Shown here: one piece after another, positions 34,495 to 44,727 of the stretch | Position numbering within the stretch: position 1 is the stretch's first letter | How the letters are laid out: each line of letters opens with the position of its first letter | Origin: Pseudoalteromonas gelatinilytica | GTDB lineage: Bacteria; Pseudomonadota; Gammaproteobacteria; Enterobacterales; Alteromonadaceae | Direction: 5' to 3' | Length of the DNA: 64,000 nt | NCBI RefSeq assembly: GCF_001641615.1 | Contig: NZ_LRRU01000004.1 | Coordinates: 1 to 64,000 of the forward strand | Notes under the pieces: generated by a model | What the model saw: only the letters and a program-made list of their open reading frames with translations | Told to the model about the DNA's origin: nothing | Databases searched by the model: none | Program-made: the position numbers and the translations under genes

Positions 34495-35337
34495 TTGAAA
34501 GTACTCACCCCCTTACGTGCTGCAATTTTAATAGCAGTCACAGCTGTCTCATTGACTGGTTGCCAACTTACTTCAAGTGAACTACCTGCAATCAGTGATT
34601 CGGGAACAAAAAACTCAGGGCACGTTGTATGGCATGATTTGATCACACCTAATTTGGCACAATCTCAAGCATTTTATAGCAGCGTGTTTGGTTGGCAATT
34701 TCAAGCCGTTAACGACAGCTACACGCTGGCATCATTAGACGGAAAATTAATTGCTGGAATGGCAGAACTTGATAATAAGCAAAATGCCAGCCATTGGCTG
34801 AGCCTTATCAGTAGCAAAGATATCGCTGCCGTCAGCGAAAAAACGATCAAAGCCGGAGGTAAAGTCTTAGTAAGCAGTACCGAAATTAAAGGCCGTGGCA
34901 CTATTGCTGTATTAGAAGATCCTCAAGGGGCTGTGTTTTCGCTGATCAATACAGTAAATGGTGACCCTGAAGCTCAGCAAACTGATAACGGCTGGATTTG
35001 GCAAGAAGTATGGAGTGATAATCCAGAGCAGAGCAAAGCCTTTTACCAATCACTTGGTAATTATTCAGCACAAAATAAACCGCTTAATAATGGCAATTAC
35101 AGTTACTTAGCCTTAAATGGCACACCTGCGATTGGCTTTGTAAAAAAACCAGATGCCGAGATAGGCAACACATGGGTGAATTACATTAAAGTAGCCGATG
35201 TTGACGCGACCCTATTAAAAGTAACCGCAGCAGGCGGCATAGTTCTAATGGCACCAAATGACAAAGTACGAAGTGGCAGCGTCGCAATTATTCGTGATCC
35301 AGCAGGCGCTGGTATTGTAATTCAGGAGCAAATGTAA
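34495..35337 (+). CDS. Lipoprotein with two glyoxalase/VOC domains
   Basis: The 280-residue precursor has a lipobox (LTGC) and then two VOC modules. The first begins VVWHDLITPNLAQSQAFYSS and the second WIWQEVWSDNPEQSKAFYQS, each with the paired beta-alpha-beta units of the glyoxalase fold. Proteins of this type are usually cytoplasmic; a lipid-anchored periplasmic copy is less common. The ligand or reaction is unknown. The start is TTG at 34495, strongly supported by AAGGAG six to seven bases upstream. The stop codon overlaps the start of a tiny lipoprotein gene, so the two are coupled. Confidence 0.85.
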   Translation: MKVLTPLRAAILIAVTAVSLTGCQLTSSELPAISDSGTKNSGHVVWHDLITPNLAQSQAFYSSVFGWQFQAVNDSYTLASLDGKLIAGMAELDNKQNASHWLSLISSKDIAAVSEKTIKAGGKVLVSSTEIKGRGTIAVLEDPQGAVFSLINTVNGDPEAQQTDNGWIWQEVWSDNPEQSKAFYQSLGNYSAQNKPLNNGNYSYLALNGTPAIGFVKKPDAEIGNTWVNYIKVADVDATLLKVTAAGGIVLMAPNDKVRSGSVAIIRDPAGAGIVIQEQM

Positions 35338-35489
35338 TGAATAAAAAAATGATTCGCTTAGCGGCTCTTGCAGCAGCAATGTTAGCTTTAAATGCCTGCA
35401 CCCCCTATGCAAGCCTAGATATTAATGCGCCGTTTAAAGTAGGCCCTGTGTACGTTAACCCAAGTATTGGCATTGGCGGTACACTTTAA
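35337..35489 (+). CDS. Very small lipoprotein, 50 residues
   Basis: The ATG overlaps the previous stop codon (TAATG), with GGAG upstream. The product MNKKMIRLAALAAAMLALNA is followed by the lipobox cysteine (LNAC). The mature part is only about 30 residues (PYASLDINAPFKVGPVYVNP and a glycine-rich end). Similar tiny glycine-rich lipoproteins follow various envelope genes, but no function can be assigned. Coupling suggests it works with the VOC-domain lipoprotein. Confidence 0.75.
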   Translation: MNKKMIRLAALAAAMLALNACTPYASLDINAPFKVGPVYVNPSIGIGGTL

Positions 35490-35497
35490 TCAATTTC

Positions 35498-35526
35498 AGG
35501 GCGCTGGGTTTTAAACAAAGCGCCCT
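35498..35526. terminator. Hairpin between converging genes
   Basis: AGGGCGCT and AGCGCCCT pair across a 13-base loop, in the 42-base gap between the small lipoprotein gene and the sensor-like membrane gene. There is no T run, so it would be a weak terminator. Confidence 0.4.
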
Positions 35527-35531
35527 AGTCA

Positions 35532-36476
35532 TTAGTGTTTTACTTTTAAGCGCTGTACCTGAGTCAGCACATCTTCAGCCTTGGCACCTAAGTATACATA
35601 GATTGCAAGAGCAACTAATAAACCAACAACAGCAAACATCATAAGCACTGCAGGAATTACATATTCAGTTTGCCCGAGCGCTGCTTTAAACATGGTTAGT
35701 AAGGCTTCTATCGATACTGCTATCAAAATTGTTGAGATAAAGCGTGTGATCGTACGTCTCGTTGAGCTGTGGCGAAAAATATCCTTATGCATGAGAATTT
35801 CTTCTTCTAGAATAGTTTTGCCTAAATCGAAAATGGCCAACGCTAACGTAACAAAGATTATAATGGTAAATGGTTTGAGCGGGTCTGACTGGGTGTCTTC
35901 GCTTAAGACTAAGTCCACCATGCCGGCAAATACTTTATATAGCAGGTAGAACACCAAACAGAACAAGCAACCAACAATCAAGCCATAACCCACCTTAAAG
36001 TAGGGTGTCATTCGTGCTCGCTTTATATCCCCCATAATAAATTCAATCAGTTCAGTTAAACACACATCGATGACTAAGAACTGCTGCAAATTATTACCTG
36101 CAGGAATTGTTTTAATAACAGAAATACACAGGTGCTTTGTCGCCGTGGAAATATACGGCGATGTAAAGTGCGGTTCCGGCGTAGCAGAAGCGAGTAAAAA
36201 ATAAGGTCGAGCGCTTAAGTCCTGCCCTGCACCAATATGACTGAGCTTCTTTTTATATTGACGTTTAAAGCAAACATTATCCCCTTGTTGAATACCTTGT
36301 TCGTTTAAACAATATTGTAATTCTAAAAATGGATATTGATTGACTAACTGTTGATATTCTTGCTTATTAGTTAAAGACGCTTGAACACTGGCGAGTATAG
36401 AAAGCAGTAAATTATGAATAAGCACTTGTTGCTCTTCATAGCGTTCTATAGCACTTAAATAACTCATTCTGGCCAT
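35532..36476 (-). CDS. Membrane protein with N-terminal PDC/cache-like sensor region
   Basis: The 314-residue protein starts with about 150 residues that look like a PDC/cache ligand-binding domain (GAGQDLSARPYFLLASATPE and ISVIKTIPAGNN). Four hydrophobic segments follow, near residues 163-187, 202-218, 244-262 and 272-296. It has no kinase, GGDEF or methyl-accepting output domain, so any signal would pass to a partner protein. The sensor part appears to lack a signal peptide, so its side of the membrane is uncertain. It is a single gene. Confidence 0.7.
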   Translation of the reverse strand: MARMSYLSAIERYEEQQVLIHNLLLSILASVQASLTNKQEYQQLVNQYPFLELQYCLNEQGIQQGDNVCFKRQYKKKLSHIGAGQDLSARPYFLLASATPEPHFTSPYISTATKHLCISVIKTIPAGNNLQQFLVIDVCLTELIEFIMGDIKRARMTPYFKVGYGLIVGCLFCLVFYLLYKVFAGMVDLVLSEDTQSDPLKPFTIIIFVTLALAIFDLGKTILEEEILMHKDIFRHSSTRRTITRFISTILIAVSIEALLTMFKAALGQTEYVIPAVLMMFAVVGLLVALAIYVYLGAKAEDVLTQVQRLKVKH

Positions 36477-36635
36477 TTTGCTTCCTTAAATTAATGGGAT
36501 ACCAACTCAAGTTAAGCAAGGAAGACTCCAAGTTTGATTTTCAATATAAATCAACAACTTGAATTCAGGCAGGCAAATAAAATTAGAATAAAAGCACTAT
36601 AAAGGTGCGTATTGCATTTTATATGTCACTAAAAC

Positions 36636-36672
36636 GAAAAAAGCCGTAACTCACTGAGTTACGGCTTTTTAA
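36636..36672 (-). terminator. Intrinsic terminator of the tRNA-Leu transcript
   Basis: AGCCGTAACTCA pairs with TGAGTTACGGCT around a single base, and on the minus strand the second arm runs into six T residues. It lies a few bases after the tRNA 3' end. Confidence 0.9.
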
Positions 36673-36675
36673 TTT

Positions 36676-36760
36676 TGGTGCGGATGGGGGGACTTGAACC
36701 CCCACGGCCGAAGCCACCACCCCCTCAAGATGGCGTGTCTACCAATTCCACCACATCCGC
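36676..36760 (-). tRNA. leuU: tRNA-Leu (anticodon GAG)
   Basis: The 85-base class II tRNA starts GCGGATGTGG and has the anticodon loop TTGAGGG in a CCATC/GGTGG stem, a long variable arm (GGCTTCGGCC) and an encoded CCA. It lies downstream of secG, the same order as in many gammaproteobacteria, and is probably co-transcribed with it. Confidence 0.96.
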
Positions 36761-36836
36761 ATACAATTCTGTATGTTGTTAAGCTTATCGTTTACCTGAG
36801 GAGTGAAAACTGCTTAACAGTAATTAGCAAAGCTAA

Positions 36837-37184
36837 TTAGTTAGGTACGTCAGACGCTTTTTCTTCTGTTGCAGGCACATCAGTTTGTGCTGGCGTTACA
36901 GATTCAACAGCTGGCGCAGCTTCTAGGTTTTCCCACTCATCAGTCTTTTTAATTTGACCTGCTGTAAGGTTACCTAGAACAATACTTAGTACGAAGAAGA
37001 TCGTTGCTAAGATTGTTGTTGTTTTAGTCATGAAGTTACCAGCACCCGATGAGCCAAACACTGTTGCAGAAGCACCTGCACCAAATGATGAACCCATATC
37101 TGCGCCTTTACCTTGTTGGATTAAAACCATACCAACTAATGCTAAAGCAACGATTAAATAAACTACTAATAAAATTTCGTACAT
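36837..37184 (-). CDS. secG: Protein-export membrane subunit SecG
   Basis: The 115-residue protein has two membrane segments (residues about 2-22 and 53-72) around the conserved VLIQQGKGADMGSSFGAG, the SecG signature. An acidic, alanine/proline-rich tail follows. It joins SecY and SecE in the export channel. The ATG at 37184 begins one base after the tpiA stop codon and uses a ribosome-binding site inside tpiA (AAAGGGA), so translation is coupled. Confidence 0.95.
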   Translation of the reverse strand: MYEILLVVYLIVALALVGMVLIQQGKGADMGSSFGAGASATVFGSSGAGNFMTKTTTILATIFFVLSIVLGNLTAGQIKKTDEWENLEAAPAVESVTPAQTDVPATEEKASDVPN

Positions 37185-37185
37185 C

Positions 37186-37935
37186 TTATACGGTCCCTTT
37201 TGCACTTTCACAGATAGCAGTAAATGAATCTGCTTTAAGACTTGCGCCACCAATGAGGCCGCCGTCTATATCTGGTTGTGCAAATAATAATTCGCTATTT
37301 TTTTCATTCACGCTACCACCATATAAGATGGTTAGTTGCTGTGCTATATCGCTATCCACAGAAGCAATTTTCTCACGGATAAACTTATGTACAGCTTGCG
37401 CTTGCTCAGGAGAGGCAGTCTTACCTGTGCCAATGGCCCAAACGGGCTCGTATGCTACCACAGAATTCTTCAGTGCTGCTACACCTAATTTGCTAATTAC
37501 AGCATCAATTTGTGCTGCAACCACTAATTCAGTTTCATTTGCTTCACGTTGCTGTTCACTTTCACCCACACAAAGAATAGGAGTTAAGCCAACTTGCTGC
37601 GCTCGAGCAAATTTATCTGCAACAACCTCATCTGATTCACCGTAAATGCTACGACGTTCAGAATGTCCCACTAACGTATAAGTTGCGCCTAAGTCTTTTA
37701 CTAACTGAGCATCTACTTCACCCGTAAATGCACCTGCTTGGTTTTCAGAGACTGTTTGCGAACCAAACGTAACGTTTTGCTGCTGCAAAGAACTCAACAA
37801 TGGGAATGGTGGGAACACCACTATATCCAGTTCATCCGATTGAACATTTTTGATAGCATTTGATAACTGTTCAACAAGCTCTAAAGAGCCGTTCATTTTC
37901 CAATTACCTGCGACCATCGGCTTACGTGTTGCCAT
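37186..37935 (-). CDS. tpiA: Triosephosphate isomerase
   Basis: The 249-residue glycolytic enzyme interconverts dihydroxyacetone phosphate and glyceraldehyde 3-phosphate. The signatures are GNWKMNG (substrate-binding Asn and Lys), GHSERR (catalytic His) and AYEPVWAIGTG (catalytic Glu). The chosen ATG at 37935 leaves the usual N-terminus MATRKPMVAGNWK; an upstream in-frame start would add five residues. It lies between glmM and secG, a common order in this group. Confidence 0.97.
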   Translation of the reverse strand: MATRKPMVAGNWKMNGSLELVEQLSNAIKNVQSDELDIVVFPPFPLLSSLQQQNVTFGSQTVSENQAGAFTGEVDAQLVKDLGATYTLVGHSERRSIYGESDEVVADKFARAQQVGLTPILCVGESEQQREANETELVVAAQIDAVISKLGVAALKNSVVAYEPVWAIGTGKTASPEQAQAVHKFIREKIASVDSDIAQQLTILYGGSVNEKNSELLFAQPDIDGGLIGGASLKADSFTAICESAKGTV

Positions 37936-38004
37936 TATTCCACTCCACATTAGAAAGCGGGCAAGATACTAACTCGACTTGCCCAAAGTTACAAGAGGTT
38001 ATTG

Positions 38005-39360
38005 TTATACCACGGTTTGTTTGCTCACAGTTTCGACAACTGCGGCTATTTTACGTGCGCTATCAAGAACAACTTTTTCCTGTTCAGCTTCTACCATTAC
38101 TCGCACAACAGGTTCCGTTCCTGATTTTCGAAGTAATACACGCCCTGTATCACCTAATTTTTCTTCGACCTGTGCAACCATATCGATTACAGATTGATCT
38201 TGTGTCGGATCAGTCCCTTGAGGGTAGCGCACATTAATCATTTTCATTGGGTACTTTGTAAAACCAGCCCCGAGGTCTTGCAACGTTTTATTTTGTGCAA
38301 CCATCGCAGCTAACACTTGTAAGCTTGAGATAATGCCATCACCGGTGCTGATCAAATCAAGGTTTAACACGTGACCTGAGCTCTCACCACCGATTTTCCA
38401 GCCTTTTTCTTGCAGTAGCTCCATCACGTAGCGGTCACCGACCTTACTACGAGCAAATTCAATTCCTCGGGCTTTTAAGGCATTTTCAAGGCCCATGTTT
38501 GACATTACCGTACCAACGACACCACCCCCTAACATATCGTCATTTGCAGCTTGGCAAGCAATGATATAAACAATGTCATCACCATCAAATACACGGCCAT
38601 TATGGTCAACCATCATTACGCGGTCACCATCACCGTCATAAGCAATACCGACATCCGCATTGTGTTCTAATACCTTACGCTTAAGGGTTTCAACGTGGGT
38701 TGCGCCACACTCAAGGTTAATATTTACCCCGTTTGGCTCACAGGCATGACAGATAACATCTGCGCCAAGCTCACGCATTACAGAAGGTGCGATGTTATAA
38801 GTGGCACCATTTGCGCAATCGAGCACAATTTTTAAGCCCTCAAGCGATAAGCCTTGTGGGAACTGGCTTTTACAAAACTCAATGTAGCGGCCATCTGCTG
38901 TCTCTAATCGACGAGCTTTACCAAGCTTATCAGAAGCCACACAAGTCATCGGTTCATCCATCATGGCTTCAATTTCAAGCTCGACTTCATCTGCAAGCTT
39001 TAAACCTCGACCACTAAAAAACTTGATGCCATTATCATGATAAGGATTATGAGATGCACTGATAACAATGCCAGCTTCAGCACGGAACGTTTGCGTAAGG
39101 TAAGCCACTGCCGGTGTCGGCATAGGGCCTAATAATACAACATCAATACCCGCAGCGATTAAACCGGCTTCAAGTGATGTTTCGAGCATATAGCCAGAGA
39201 TACGAGTATCTTTACCAATAATGACTTTTTTGGTACCAATTTTTGATAAAACGCGGCCTGCAGCCCAACCTAGCTTTAGCGCAAATTCAGGAGTGATTGG
39301 AAACTCACCCACCATGCCACGCACACCATCTGTGCCAAAATACTTTCTTGTGTTACTCAT
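38005..39360 (-). CDS. glmM: Phosphoglucosamine mutase
   Basis: The 451-residue enzyme converts glucosamine 6-phosphate to the 1-phosphate for peptidoglycan and LPS precursors. The active-site serine lies in ISASHNP (near residue 101). The magnesium loop DGDGDR, the sugar-binding GGESSGH and the phosphate-binding RKSGTEP are all present. Its ATG overlaps the end of folP, so the two are translated together, as in E. coli. An in-frame start six codons earlier lies inside folP and is less likely. Confidence 0.97.
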   Translation of the reverse strand: MSNTRKYFGTDGVRGMVGEFPITPEFALKLGWAAGRVLSKIGTKKVIIGKDTRISGYMLETSLEAGLIAAGIDVVLLGPMPTPAVAYLTQTFRAEAGIVISASHNPYHDNGIKFFSGRGLKLADEVELEIEAMMDEPMTCVASDKLGKARRLETADGRYIEFCKSQFPQGLSLEGLKIVLDCANGATYNIAPSVMRELGADVICHACEPNGVNINLECGATHVETLKRKVLEHNADVGIAYDGDGDRVMMVDHNGRVFDGDDIVYIIACQAANDDMLGGGVVGTVMSNMGLENALKARGIEFARSKVGDRYVMELLQEKGWKIGGESSGHVLNLDLISTGDGIISSLQVLAAMVAQNKTLQDLGAGFTKYPMKMINVRYPQGTDPTQDQSVIDMVAQVEEKLGDTGRVLLRKSGTEPVVRVMVEAEQEKVVLDSARKIAAVVETVSKQTVV

Positions 39361-40201
39361 TTGAAATTCCTCGTTCACATGCTTGCCAAACCGCTAGCAC
39401 GTCAGCTGTTTCTTGTACGTCATGAACACGAATGATTTTTGCACCGTTTTGTGCTGCAATCAGTGCACCAGCAAGGCTTCCTGCTAAGCGTTCATTCGTG
39501 TCTCTATTTAATAAATTACCGATCATTGATTTACGAGAAAGACCTGCTAAAACTGGTAAATTGAACTTATTAAATAGATTAAATTCTTTAAGCATTTGAT
39601 AATTATGAGCCAAAGTTTTACCAAAACCAAAACCTGGATCTAAAATAATACGTTGTTGCTGAATGCCCGCTTGCTCACATGCGGCTAAACGCTCTGCAAA
39701 GAATTCGTTAATATCAGCTAATAAATCATTATAGTGTGGGTTACTTTGCATCGTACGAGGCTGACCTTGCATATGCATTAAGCAAATTGCTACTTCTGGG
39801 TATTGGGCCAATACCTCAATCGCACCTGCCTCTTGCAGTGCTCTGACATCATTGATGATATCAGCTCCTGCAATAATCGCTTGGCGCATCACTTCGCTTT
39901 TGCTGGTATCAATGGAAATAATACAATCGCTGGTTGCTCTAAGGGCTTTAACTAATGGAATAACGCGTTCGAGCTCATCTTCAAGAGATACATCAGGTGC
40001 TCCAGGGCGGGTTGACTCACCACCTATATCAATTATTTTTGCGCCTTGATTTAATAACGTTTGAGCTTGTTTGACAGCGCTGTCTAGCTGACAGTAACTA
40101 CCACCATCAGAAAAAGAGTCTGGAGTGACATTTAAAATCCCCATCACGACTGGGGAGTCGAGGTGTAATGTACGACCTCGAGGTAAGTTAAGAACGGTCA
40201 T
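39353..40201 (-). CDS. folP: Dihydropteroate synthase
   Basis: The 282-residue enzyme joins p-aminobenzoate to the pterin diphosphate in folate synthesis and is the target of sulfonamides. The signatures [15 protein letters not shown] and [13 protein letters not shown], and the later LDPGFGFGK, are intact. The gene lies downstream of ftsH, after a terminator, and overlaps glmM. There is no sign of a resistance-type insertion near the first loop. Confidence 0.97.
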   Translation of the reverse strand: MTVLNLPRGRTLHLDSPVVMGILNVTPDSFSDGGSYCQLDSAVKQAQTLLNQGAKIIDIGGESTRPGAPDVSLEDELERVIPLVKALRATSDCIISIDTSKSEVMRQAIIAGADIINDVRALQEAGAIEVLAQYPEVAICLMHMQGQPRTMQSNPHYNDLLADINEFFAERLAACEQAGIQQQRIILDPGFGFGKTLAHNYQMLKEFNLFNKFNLPVLAGLSRKSMIGNLLNRDTNERLAGSLAGALIAAQNGAKIIRVHDVQETADVLAVWQACERGISNE

Positions 40202-40286
40202 TGAACACCTATGCTATTAATTAGCGTCAATTGCGCATTTATTATTCTAGATAACAGTTTGAAAATTGCGCATTTTTTTGTAATAA

Positions 40287-40310
40287 AAAAGCCCCGACTA
40301 GCGGGGCCTT
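40287..40310 (-). terminator. Intrinsic terminator after ftsH
   Basis: In the minus transcript GCCCCG and CGGGGC pair around five bases, followed by six T residues. It separates ftsH from folP. Confidence 0.85.
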
Positions 40311-40330
40311 TCTGTGTCTAATTGTACCGA

Positions 40331-42271
40331 CTATTCGGCTTTGTCATCAACATTTGTTTTTGTTTCTGACGTTTGTTCTGACTCTTTTGCCTCACTTTCC
40401 ACTACTTTAGAAGTAGATGTGGTTGGCTTTTTATCATCAGAGCGACGATCATGAACATCACGCGGCTCGCGTACAGGCTGACGTGCCATTAAGTCATCAA
40501 TTTGACCCGCATCAATCGTCTCGTACTTCATTAGTGCATCTTTCATCGCATGTAAGATATCAATGTTATCTTTAAGGATTTGCTCTGCACGTTGATAGTT
40601 ACGGTCTGAGAATAAACGAACTTCACTATCGATCACTTTTGCTGTTTCATCAGACATGCTCATAGCACGGCTACCGCCGCCACCCATGTACATTTCGTTT
40701 TGATCTTCAGCGTAAAGTAATGGACCTAATTTTTCACTTAGACCCCACTGAGTAACCATTTTACGAGCAATGTCAGTCGCACGTTCAATATCGTTACTAG
40801 CACCTGTGGTAACTTTATCATCACCATAGATTAGCGCTTCTGCAATACGACCACCGTAAAGGCTAGAAATCATTGACTCTAAAAGCTCTTTAGAGTGGCT
40901 CACACGGTCTTGCTCAGGCAAGTACATAGTTACACCAAGTGCACGACCACGAGGAATGATAGACACTTTGTACACTGGATCATGTTCAGGCACCATGCGA
41001 CCAACAATCGCGTGACCTGCTTCATGGTAAGCAGTCATTTCTTTTTCTTGCTCACTCATCACCATGGTCTTGCGCTCTGCGCCCATCATGATTTTATCTT
41101 TTGCAGCATCAAACTCAGCCATGCTTACAACGCGTTTGTTACCACGTGCTGCGTACAAAGCGGCTTCGTTTACTAAGTTTGCAAGATCAGCACCAGAGAA
41201 ACCTGGCGTACCACGTGCAATTACCGCAGCTTCTACATTGTCGCCTAACGGCACTTTACGCATGTGAACTTTAAGAATTTGTTCACGACCACGGATATCA
41301 GGAAGACCAACAACAACTTGACGGTCAAAACGACCTGGTCGTAATAACGCAGGGTCTAATACATCTGGGCGGTTCGTTGCAGCAATTACGATAATACCTT
41401 CATTACCTTCAAAACCGTCCATTTCAACAAGCATTTGGTTAAGTGTTTGCTCACGCTCATCATGACCACCACCCATGCCTGCGCCACGTTTGCGGCCTAC
41501 GGCATCAATTTCATCAATAAAGATGATACAAGGTGCTGCTTTTTTCGCTTGCTCGAACATGTCACGTACGCGTGATGCACCGACACCAACGAACATTTCT
41601 ACGAAATCTGAACCAGAGATTGTGAAAAACGGCACTTTTGCTTCACCAGCTACCGCTTTAGCAAGCAAGGTTTTACCGGTACCAGGAGGACCTACCATTA
41701 ACACGCCTTTCGGAATGCTACCACCCAGTTTCTGGAACTTAGATGGGTCACGTAAGAAGTCAACCAGTTCAGTTACATCTTCTTTCGCTTCATCACAACC
41801 CGCTACATCAGCAAACGTTGTTTTAACTTGGTCTTCGCTCATCAGGCGCGCTTTACTCTTACCGAAAGACATCGCACCTTTACCACCACCACCTTGCATT
41901 TGACGCATGAAGAAAATCCATACACCAATAAGCAGTAACATTGGGAACCAAGAGATTAAAATGCTGGCAAGGAAAGACTGCTCTTCAGGCTTAACACCTT
42001 TAACATTTACATTGCTTTTTAAAAGATCATTCAAGATGTCTTTGTCATACATTGGCATGATAGTTTGAAAGCGCTCACCATTTGTTTTGGTACCCGTAAT
42101 CGTACCTGTGGTGCTCTCAATAGAAACTTCTTGAATAGCGCCACTACGAGCGTCGCTAACAAATTGAGTGTAACTTGTTTGGCGATCAGCTTGATCACCA
42201 CCGTTAAAGCTCTGAAACACTGACATTAGCACTACTGCAATGACCAGCCAGAGTATTAGATTTTTCGCCAT
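40331..42271 (-). CDS. ftsH: ATP-dependent membrane metalloprotease FtsH
   Basis: The 646-residue protein has two N-terminal membrane segments enclosing a periplasmic loop, an AAA+ module (GPPGTGKT near residue 195, [11 protein letters not shown], and the ATNRPD and RPGRFDR blocks) and a zinc protease domain with HEAGH near residue 420. It degrades membrane and short-lived regulatory proteins, among them LpxC and sigma-32 in E. coli. The variable C-terminal tail is rich in D, E, K and S. The ATG at 42271 gives the usual MAKNLILWL start; a TTG three codons earlier follows AGAGG and cannot be excluded. Confidence 0.97.
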   Translation of the reverse strand: MAKNLILWLVIAVVLMSVFQSFNGGDQADRQTSYTQFVSDARSGAIQEVSIESTTGTITGTKTNGERFQTIMPMYDKDILNDLLKSNVNVKGVKPEEQSFLASILISWFPMLLLIGVWIFFMRQMQGGGGKGAMSFGKSKARLMSEDQVKTTFADVAGCDEAKEDVTELVDFLRDPSKFQKLGGSIPKGVLMVGPPGTGKTLLAKAVAGEAKVPFFTISGSDFVEMFVGVGASRVRDMFEQAKKAAPCIIFIDEIDAVGRKRGAGMGGGHDEREQTLNQMLVEMDGFEGNEGIIVIAATNRPDVLDPALLRPGRFDRQVVVGLPDIRGREQILKVHMRKVPLGDNVEAAVIARGTPGFSGADLANLVNEAALYAARGNKRVVSMAEFDAAKDKIMMGAERKTMVMSEQEKEMTAYHEAGHAIVGRMVPEHDPVYKVSIIPRGRALGVTMYLPEQDRVSHSKELLESMISSLYGGRIAEALIYGDDKVTTGASNDIERATDIARKMVTQWGLSEKLGPLLYAEDQNEMYMGGGGSRAMSMSDETAKVIDSEVRLFSDRNYQRAEQILKDNIDILHAMKDALMKYETIDAGQIDDLMARQPVREPRDVHDRRSDDKKPTTSTSKVVESEAKESEQTSETKTNVDDKAE

Positions 42272-42337
42272 ATCGCTCAAGGAGTTAACCTCTTGTATCC
42301 AATTAATTTAAATTCTACTTCACGCAGCACAACTGTA

Positions 42338-42967
42338 CTACAGTTTGTAGCCTGTCGCCACTATATAAACTTCGCGAGAACGGGCACGCGATGCGTCAGG
42401 CTTTCTAATTTTGACCGCTTTAAAGCTATTACGTACTTCTTGTAAGTATTGATCAAATCCTTCGCCTTGGAAGACTTTGACACAAAATGCACCATTTTTC
42501 TTTAAAACTTGGTGGCACATGTCTAATGCCAATTCAACTAAATACATGCTACCCGCTTGGTCTACCGATGTATTACCGCTCATATTCGGTGCCATATCAG
42601 AAAAAACTACATCAACATTTTTCCCATCGATGCGAGTTAAAAGTGCATCAAGCACAGCTTCTTCACGAAAGTCACCTTGTAAGAAATCAACACCTGCGAG
42701 TGAGTCCATAGGTAAAATATCACAAGCAATAACTTGGCCTTTATCACCAACCTTTTCAGCTAAATACTGTGACCAACTTCCCGGCGCAGCACCTAAATCA
42801 ACCACTGTCATCGATGGTTTGATTAATTTATCTTTGTTTTGAATTTCGTCTAATTTGAATACCGCACGAGAACGCCAACCTTTCTTTTGCGCTTCGTGAA
42901 CATAAGGATCGTCGAAATGTTCCTTCAGCCAACGCTTAGAACTGGCTGAATGTTTTTTATTTGCCAT
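42338..42967 (-). CDS. rlmE: 23S rRNA 2'-O-methyltransferase (U2552)
   Basis: The 209-residue enzyme, formerly FtsJ/RrmJ, methylates U2552 in the A loop of 23S rRNA late in 50S assembly. The SAM-binding motif [15 protein letters not shown], the catalytic Lys-Asp-Lys-Glu residues (KDKL region, [21 protein letters not shown]) and the length agree with the family. It is upstream of ftsH and divergent from yhbY, the same order as in E. coli. Confidence 0.96.
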   Translation of the reverse strand: MANKKHSASSKRWLKEHFDDPYVHEAQKKGWRSRAVFKLDEIQNKDKLIKPSMTVVDLGAAPGSWSQYLAEKVGDKGQVIACDILPMDSLAGVDFLQGDFREEAVLDALLTRIDGKNVDVVFSDMAPNMSGNTSVDQAGSMYLVELALDMCHQVLKKNGAFCVKVFQGEGFDQYLQEVRNSFKAVKIRKPDASRARSREVYIVATGYKL

Positions 42968-43056
42968 AAAATTAATACGTAACTAATTAGTAATATTCTC
43001 TAGATGGCGTTAGAATACCCTTAATTCAAGCCATATTCAGCAAAATTTGTAACATC

Positions 43057-43353
43057 ATGAAATTATCGAACAAACAAAAGCAGTTTTTAAAAGGTCAAGC
43101 ACACAGTTTAAAACCTGTTGTTTTACTTGGTGCAAACGGTTTAACAGAAGGCGTTTTAGTTGAAATTGAAATCGCGTTAAATATCCACGAGCTAATCAAA
43201 GTAAAAGTACCTACTGACGAGCGCGAAACTAAAGCATTGATTTTTGATGCGATTGTTCGCGAAACTGGCGCAACTAAATTACAAACAATTGGTCACACAA
43301 TTGTATTGTATCGCCAAAGCGAAGAGAAAAAGATTCAATTACCACGCGGTTAA
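43057..43353 (+). CDS. yhbY: RNA-binding protein YhbY (CRM domain)
   Basis: The 98-residue protein is a single CRM domain: LSNKQKQFLKGQAHSLKPVV, the loop LGANGLTEGV (equivalent to the GxxG loop) and the final IGHTIVLYRQS. It associates with pre-50S ribosomal particles. It is divergent from rlmE, 89 bases away, and is followed by a strong terminator. Confidence 0.95.
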   Translation: MKLSNKQKQFLKGQAHSLKPVVLLGANGLTEGVLVEIEIALNIHELIKVKVPTDERETKALIFDAIVRETGATKLQTIGHTIVLYRQSEEKKIQLPRG

Positions 43354-43380
43354 CTTTCGCCTGAGTAATCTCTAATCATA

Positions 43381-43410
43381 AAAAAGCCAGCTAAAATGCT
43401 GGCTTTTTTA
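43381..43410. terminator. Intrinsic terminator after yhbY
   Basis: AGCCAGC and GCTGGCT pair across six bases, flanked by A and T runs. It can serve yhbY on the + strand and the converging hydrolase gene on the minus strand. Confidence 0.9.
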
Positions 43411-43460
43411 TTGGCAAAAATAATTTTTCACGAATTTGTAACTAAACATTTTGACTCGCA

Positions 43461-44612
43461 CTATTTTTGTTCTCGGGTGTACTTAAGTACCCGGTTGATA
43501 AACTCGGTAGTTAATTCATTGATCAAACCCGTTTCTGCATTTAGCACTAAGCTAAAACCTATATTCAGATGCGGAAATACCACAATATCGCTGCGATACC
43601 CCTGTACCCAACCACTATGGTAATACAGCACTTCATCATCATAGTTATATACACGCCAGCCTAGCCCGTAATAAGCATCTTTAACATGTTCGCGCCAAAC
43701 TCTACGACGAGTCTCTTTTTTGGTGTGAGTATAAGGACGCGTTTGTTTTATTAATGCTTCTAGCGGTAATACATCTGGGTACTGCCCTAGCTGCGCATTC
43801 AACCAGATAGCCATATCATTTGCGCTGGCATTCACTCCCGCAGCTGCGGGGACTTTGTAATAGTTCTTCTTTAATCGTGATGTATACCAACGTTTTCGGC
43901 CGCGTACATGAGGATGTGCATAGTTATCGTCTTTCACCATCTCATCAAAGCCTACACTGGCATCGACCATTTTCAATGGCGCAAAAATATATTCAGAAAT
44001 CCAATGTGAGTAATCCATCTGAGTTGATCGAAAAATGACAGAGTCAATCAAACTGAACATCACATTTTGATACCCATAGCATTCGCTCGGTTTACAGATA
44101 GGCTCAACGGTTAATAGTTGCGCAACGATATCGGGGTAACTCATCCGCGATTCGATTAAGTTATCGTACGCATTAGGCACCAAGCCACTAGAATGACTGA
44201 GTATATGGTAAATTTTTAAATCATCTTTATAAGCAGTGTTAGCAAAAGCGGGAATAAACTTACTAATAGGATCATCAATATTAAATTCCCCTTGTGCAGC
44301 CAGCTTTGCAGTTAAAGAACCCGCAAAGGTTTTTGAAACTGACGCTAAACGAAACCGGGTATGCTTATCAACATTACGACCATTTTCAATTTTTGTTCGC
44401 CCGATGCCACGAATAAAATCATCCTGACCAATATTAACAATTGCCAGAGATCCGCCCGGAATTCCTTTACTGCGTAGTTTACGGGTAAGGTGTTTATTGT
44501 AATCAGCAACGAAAGTTTGCCATTGTTTATCACTCGAAGCAGCTTCACTACTCATTGAGAGCAGTAATAAAGAACAAAGGAAAAAAGGTATTAAGGATAA
44601 GCTGTACTTCAT
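43461..44612 (-). CDS. Secreted serine hydrolase of the beta-lactamase/class C fold
   Basis: The 383-residue precursor has a signal peptide (to about residue 25). The SVSK motif (in RLASVSKTFAG) provides the serine and lysine, and YQN (in YGYQNVMFSL) corresponds to the tyrosine motif of class C enzymes. The third box, HSGW near the C-terminus (YYHSGWVQGYRS), fits as HxG. This fold covers AmpC-type beta-lactamases, peptidases and esterases. The sequence does not look like a true AmpC, so a peptidase or esterase role in the periplasm is more likely. Confidence 0.83.
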   Translation of the reverse strand: MKYSLSLIPFFLCSLLLLSMSSEAASSDKQWQTFVADYNKHLTRKLRSKGIPGGSLAIVNIGQDDFIRGIGRTKIENGRNVDKHTRFRLASVSKTFAGSLTAKLAAQGEFNIDDPISKFIPAFANTAYKDDLKIYHILSHSSGLVPNAYDNLIESRMSYPDIVAQLLTVEPICKPSECYGYQNVMFSLIDSVIFRSTQMDYSHWISEYIFAPLKMVDASVGFDEMVKDDNYAHPHVRGRKRWYTSRLKKNYYKVPAAAGVNASANDMAIWLNAQLGQYPDVLPLEALIKQTRPYTHTKKETRRRVWREHVKDAYYGLGWRVYNYDDEVLYYHSGWVQGYRSDIVVFPHLNIGFSLVLNAETGLINELTTEFINRVLKYTREQK

Positions 44613-44727
44613 TATTTATTTTTTTAAGTCTGATTAGGAAGTTTCTGATCACATATTATCATGAACTTTTGTCTCGACTAACGTACAATACGCTTAATCT
44701 TAAATATTTATGGGTAGATTAATCTTT

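Noticed and set aside
43461-44612. AmpC beta-lactamase resistance gene
   Set aside because: Only the general fold motifs match; the rest of the sequence does not follow AmpC, and there is no ampR neighbour.
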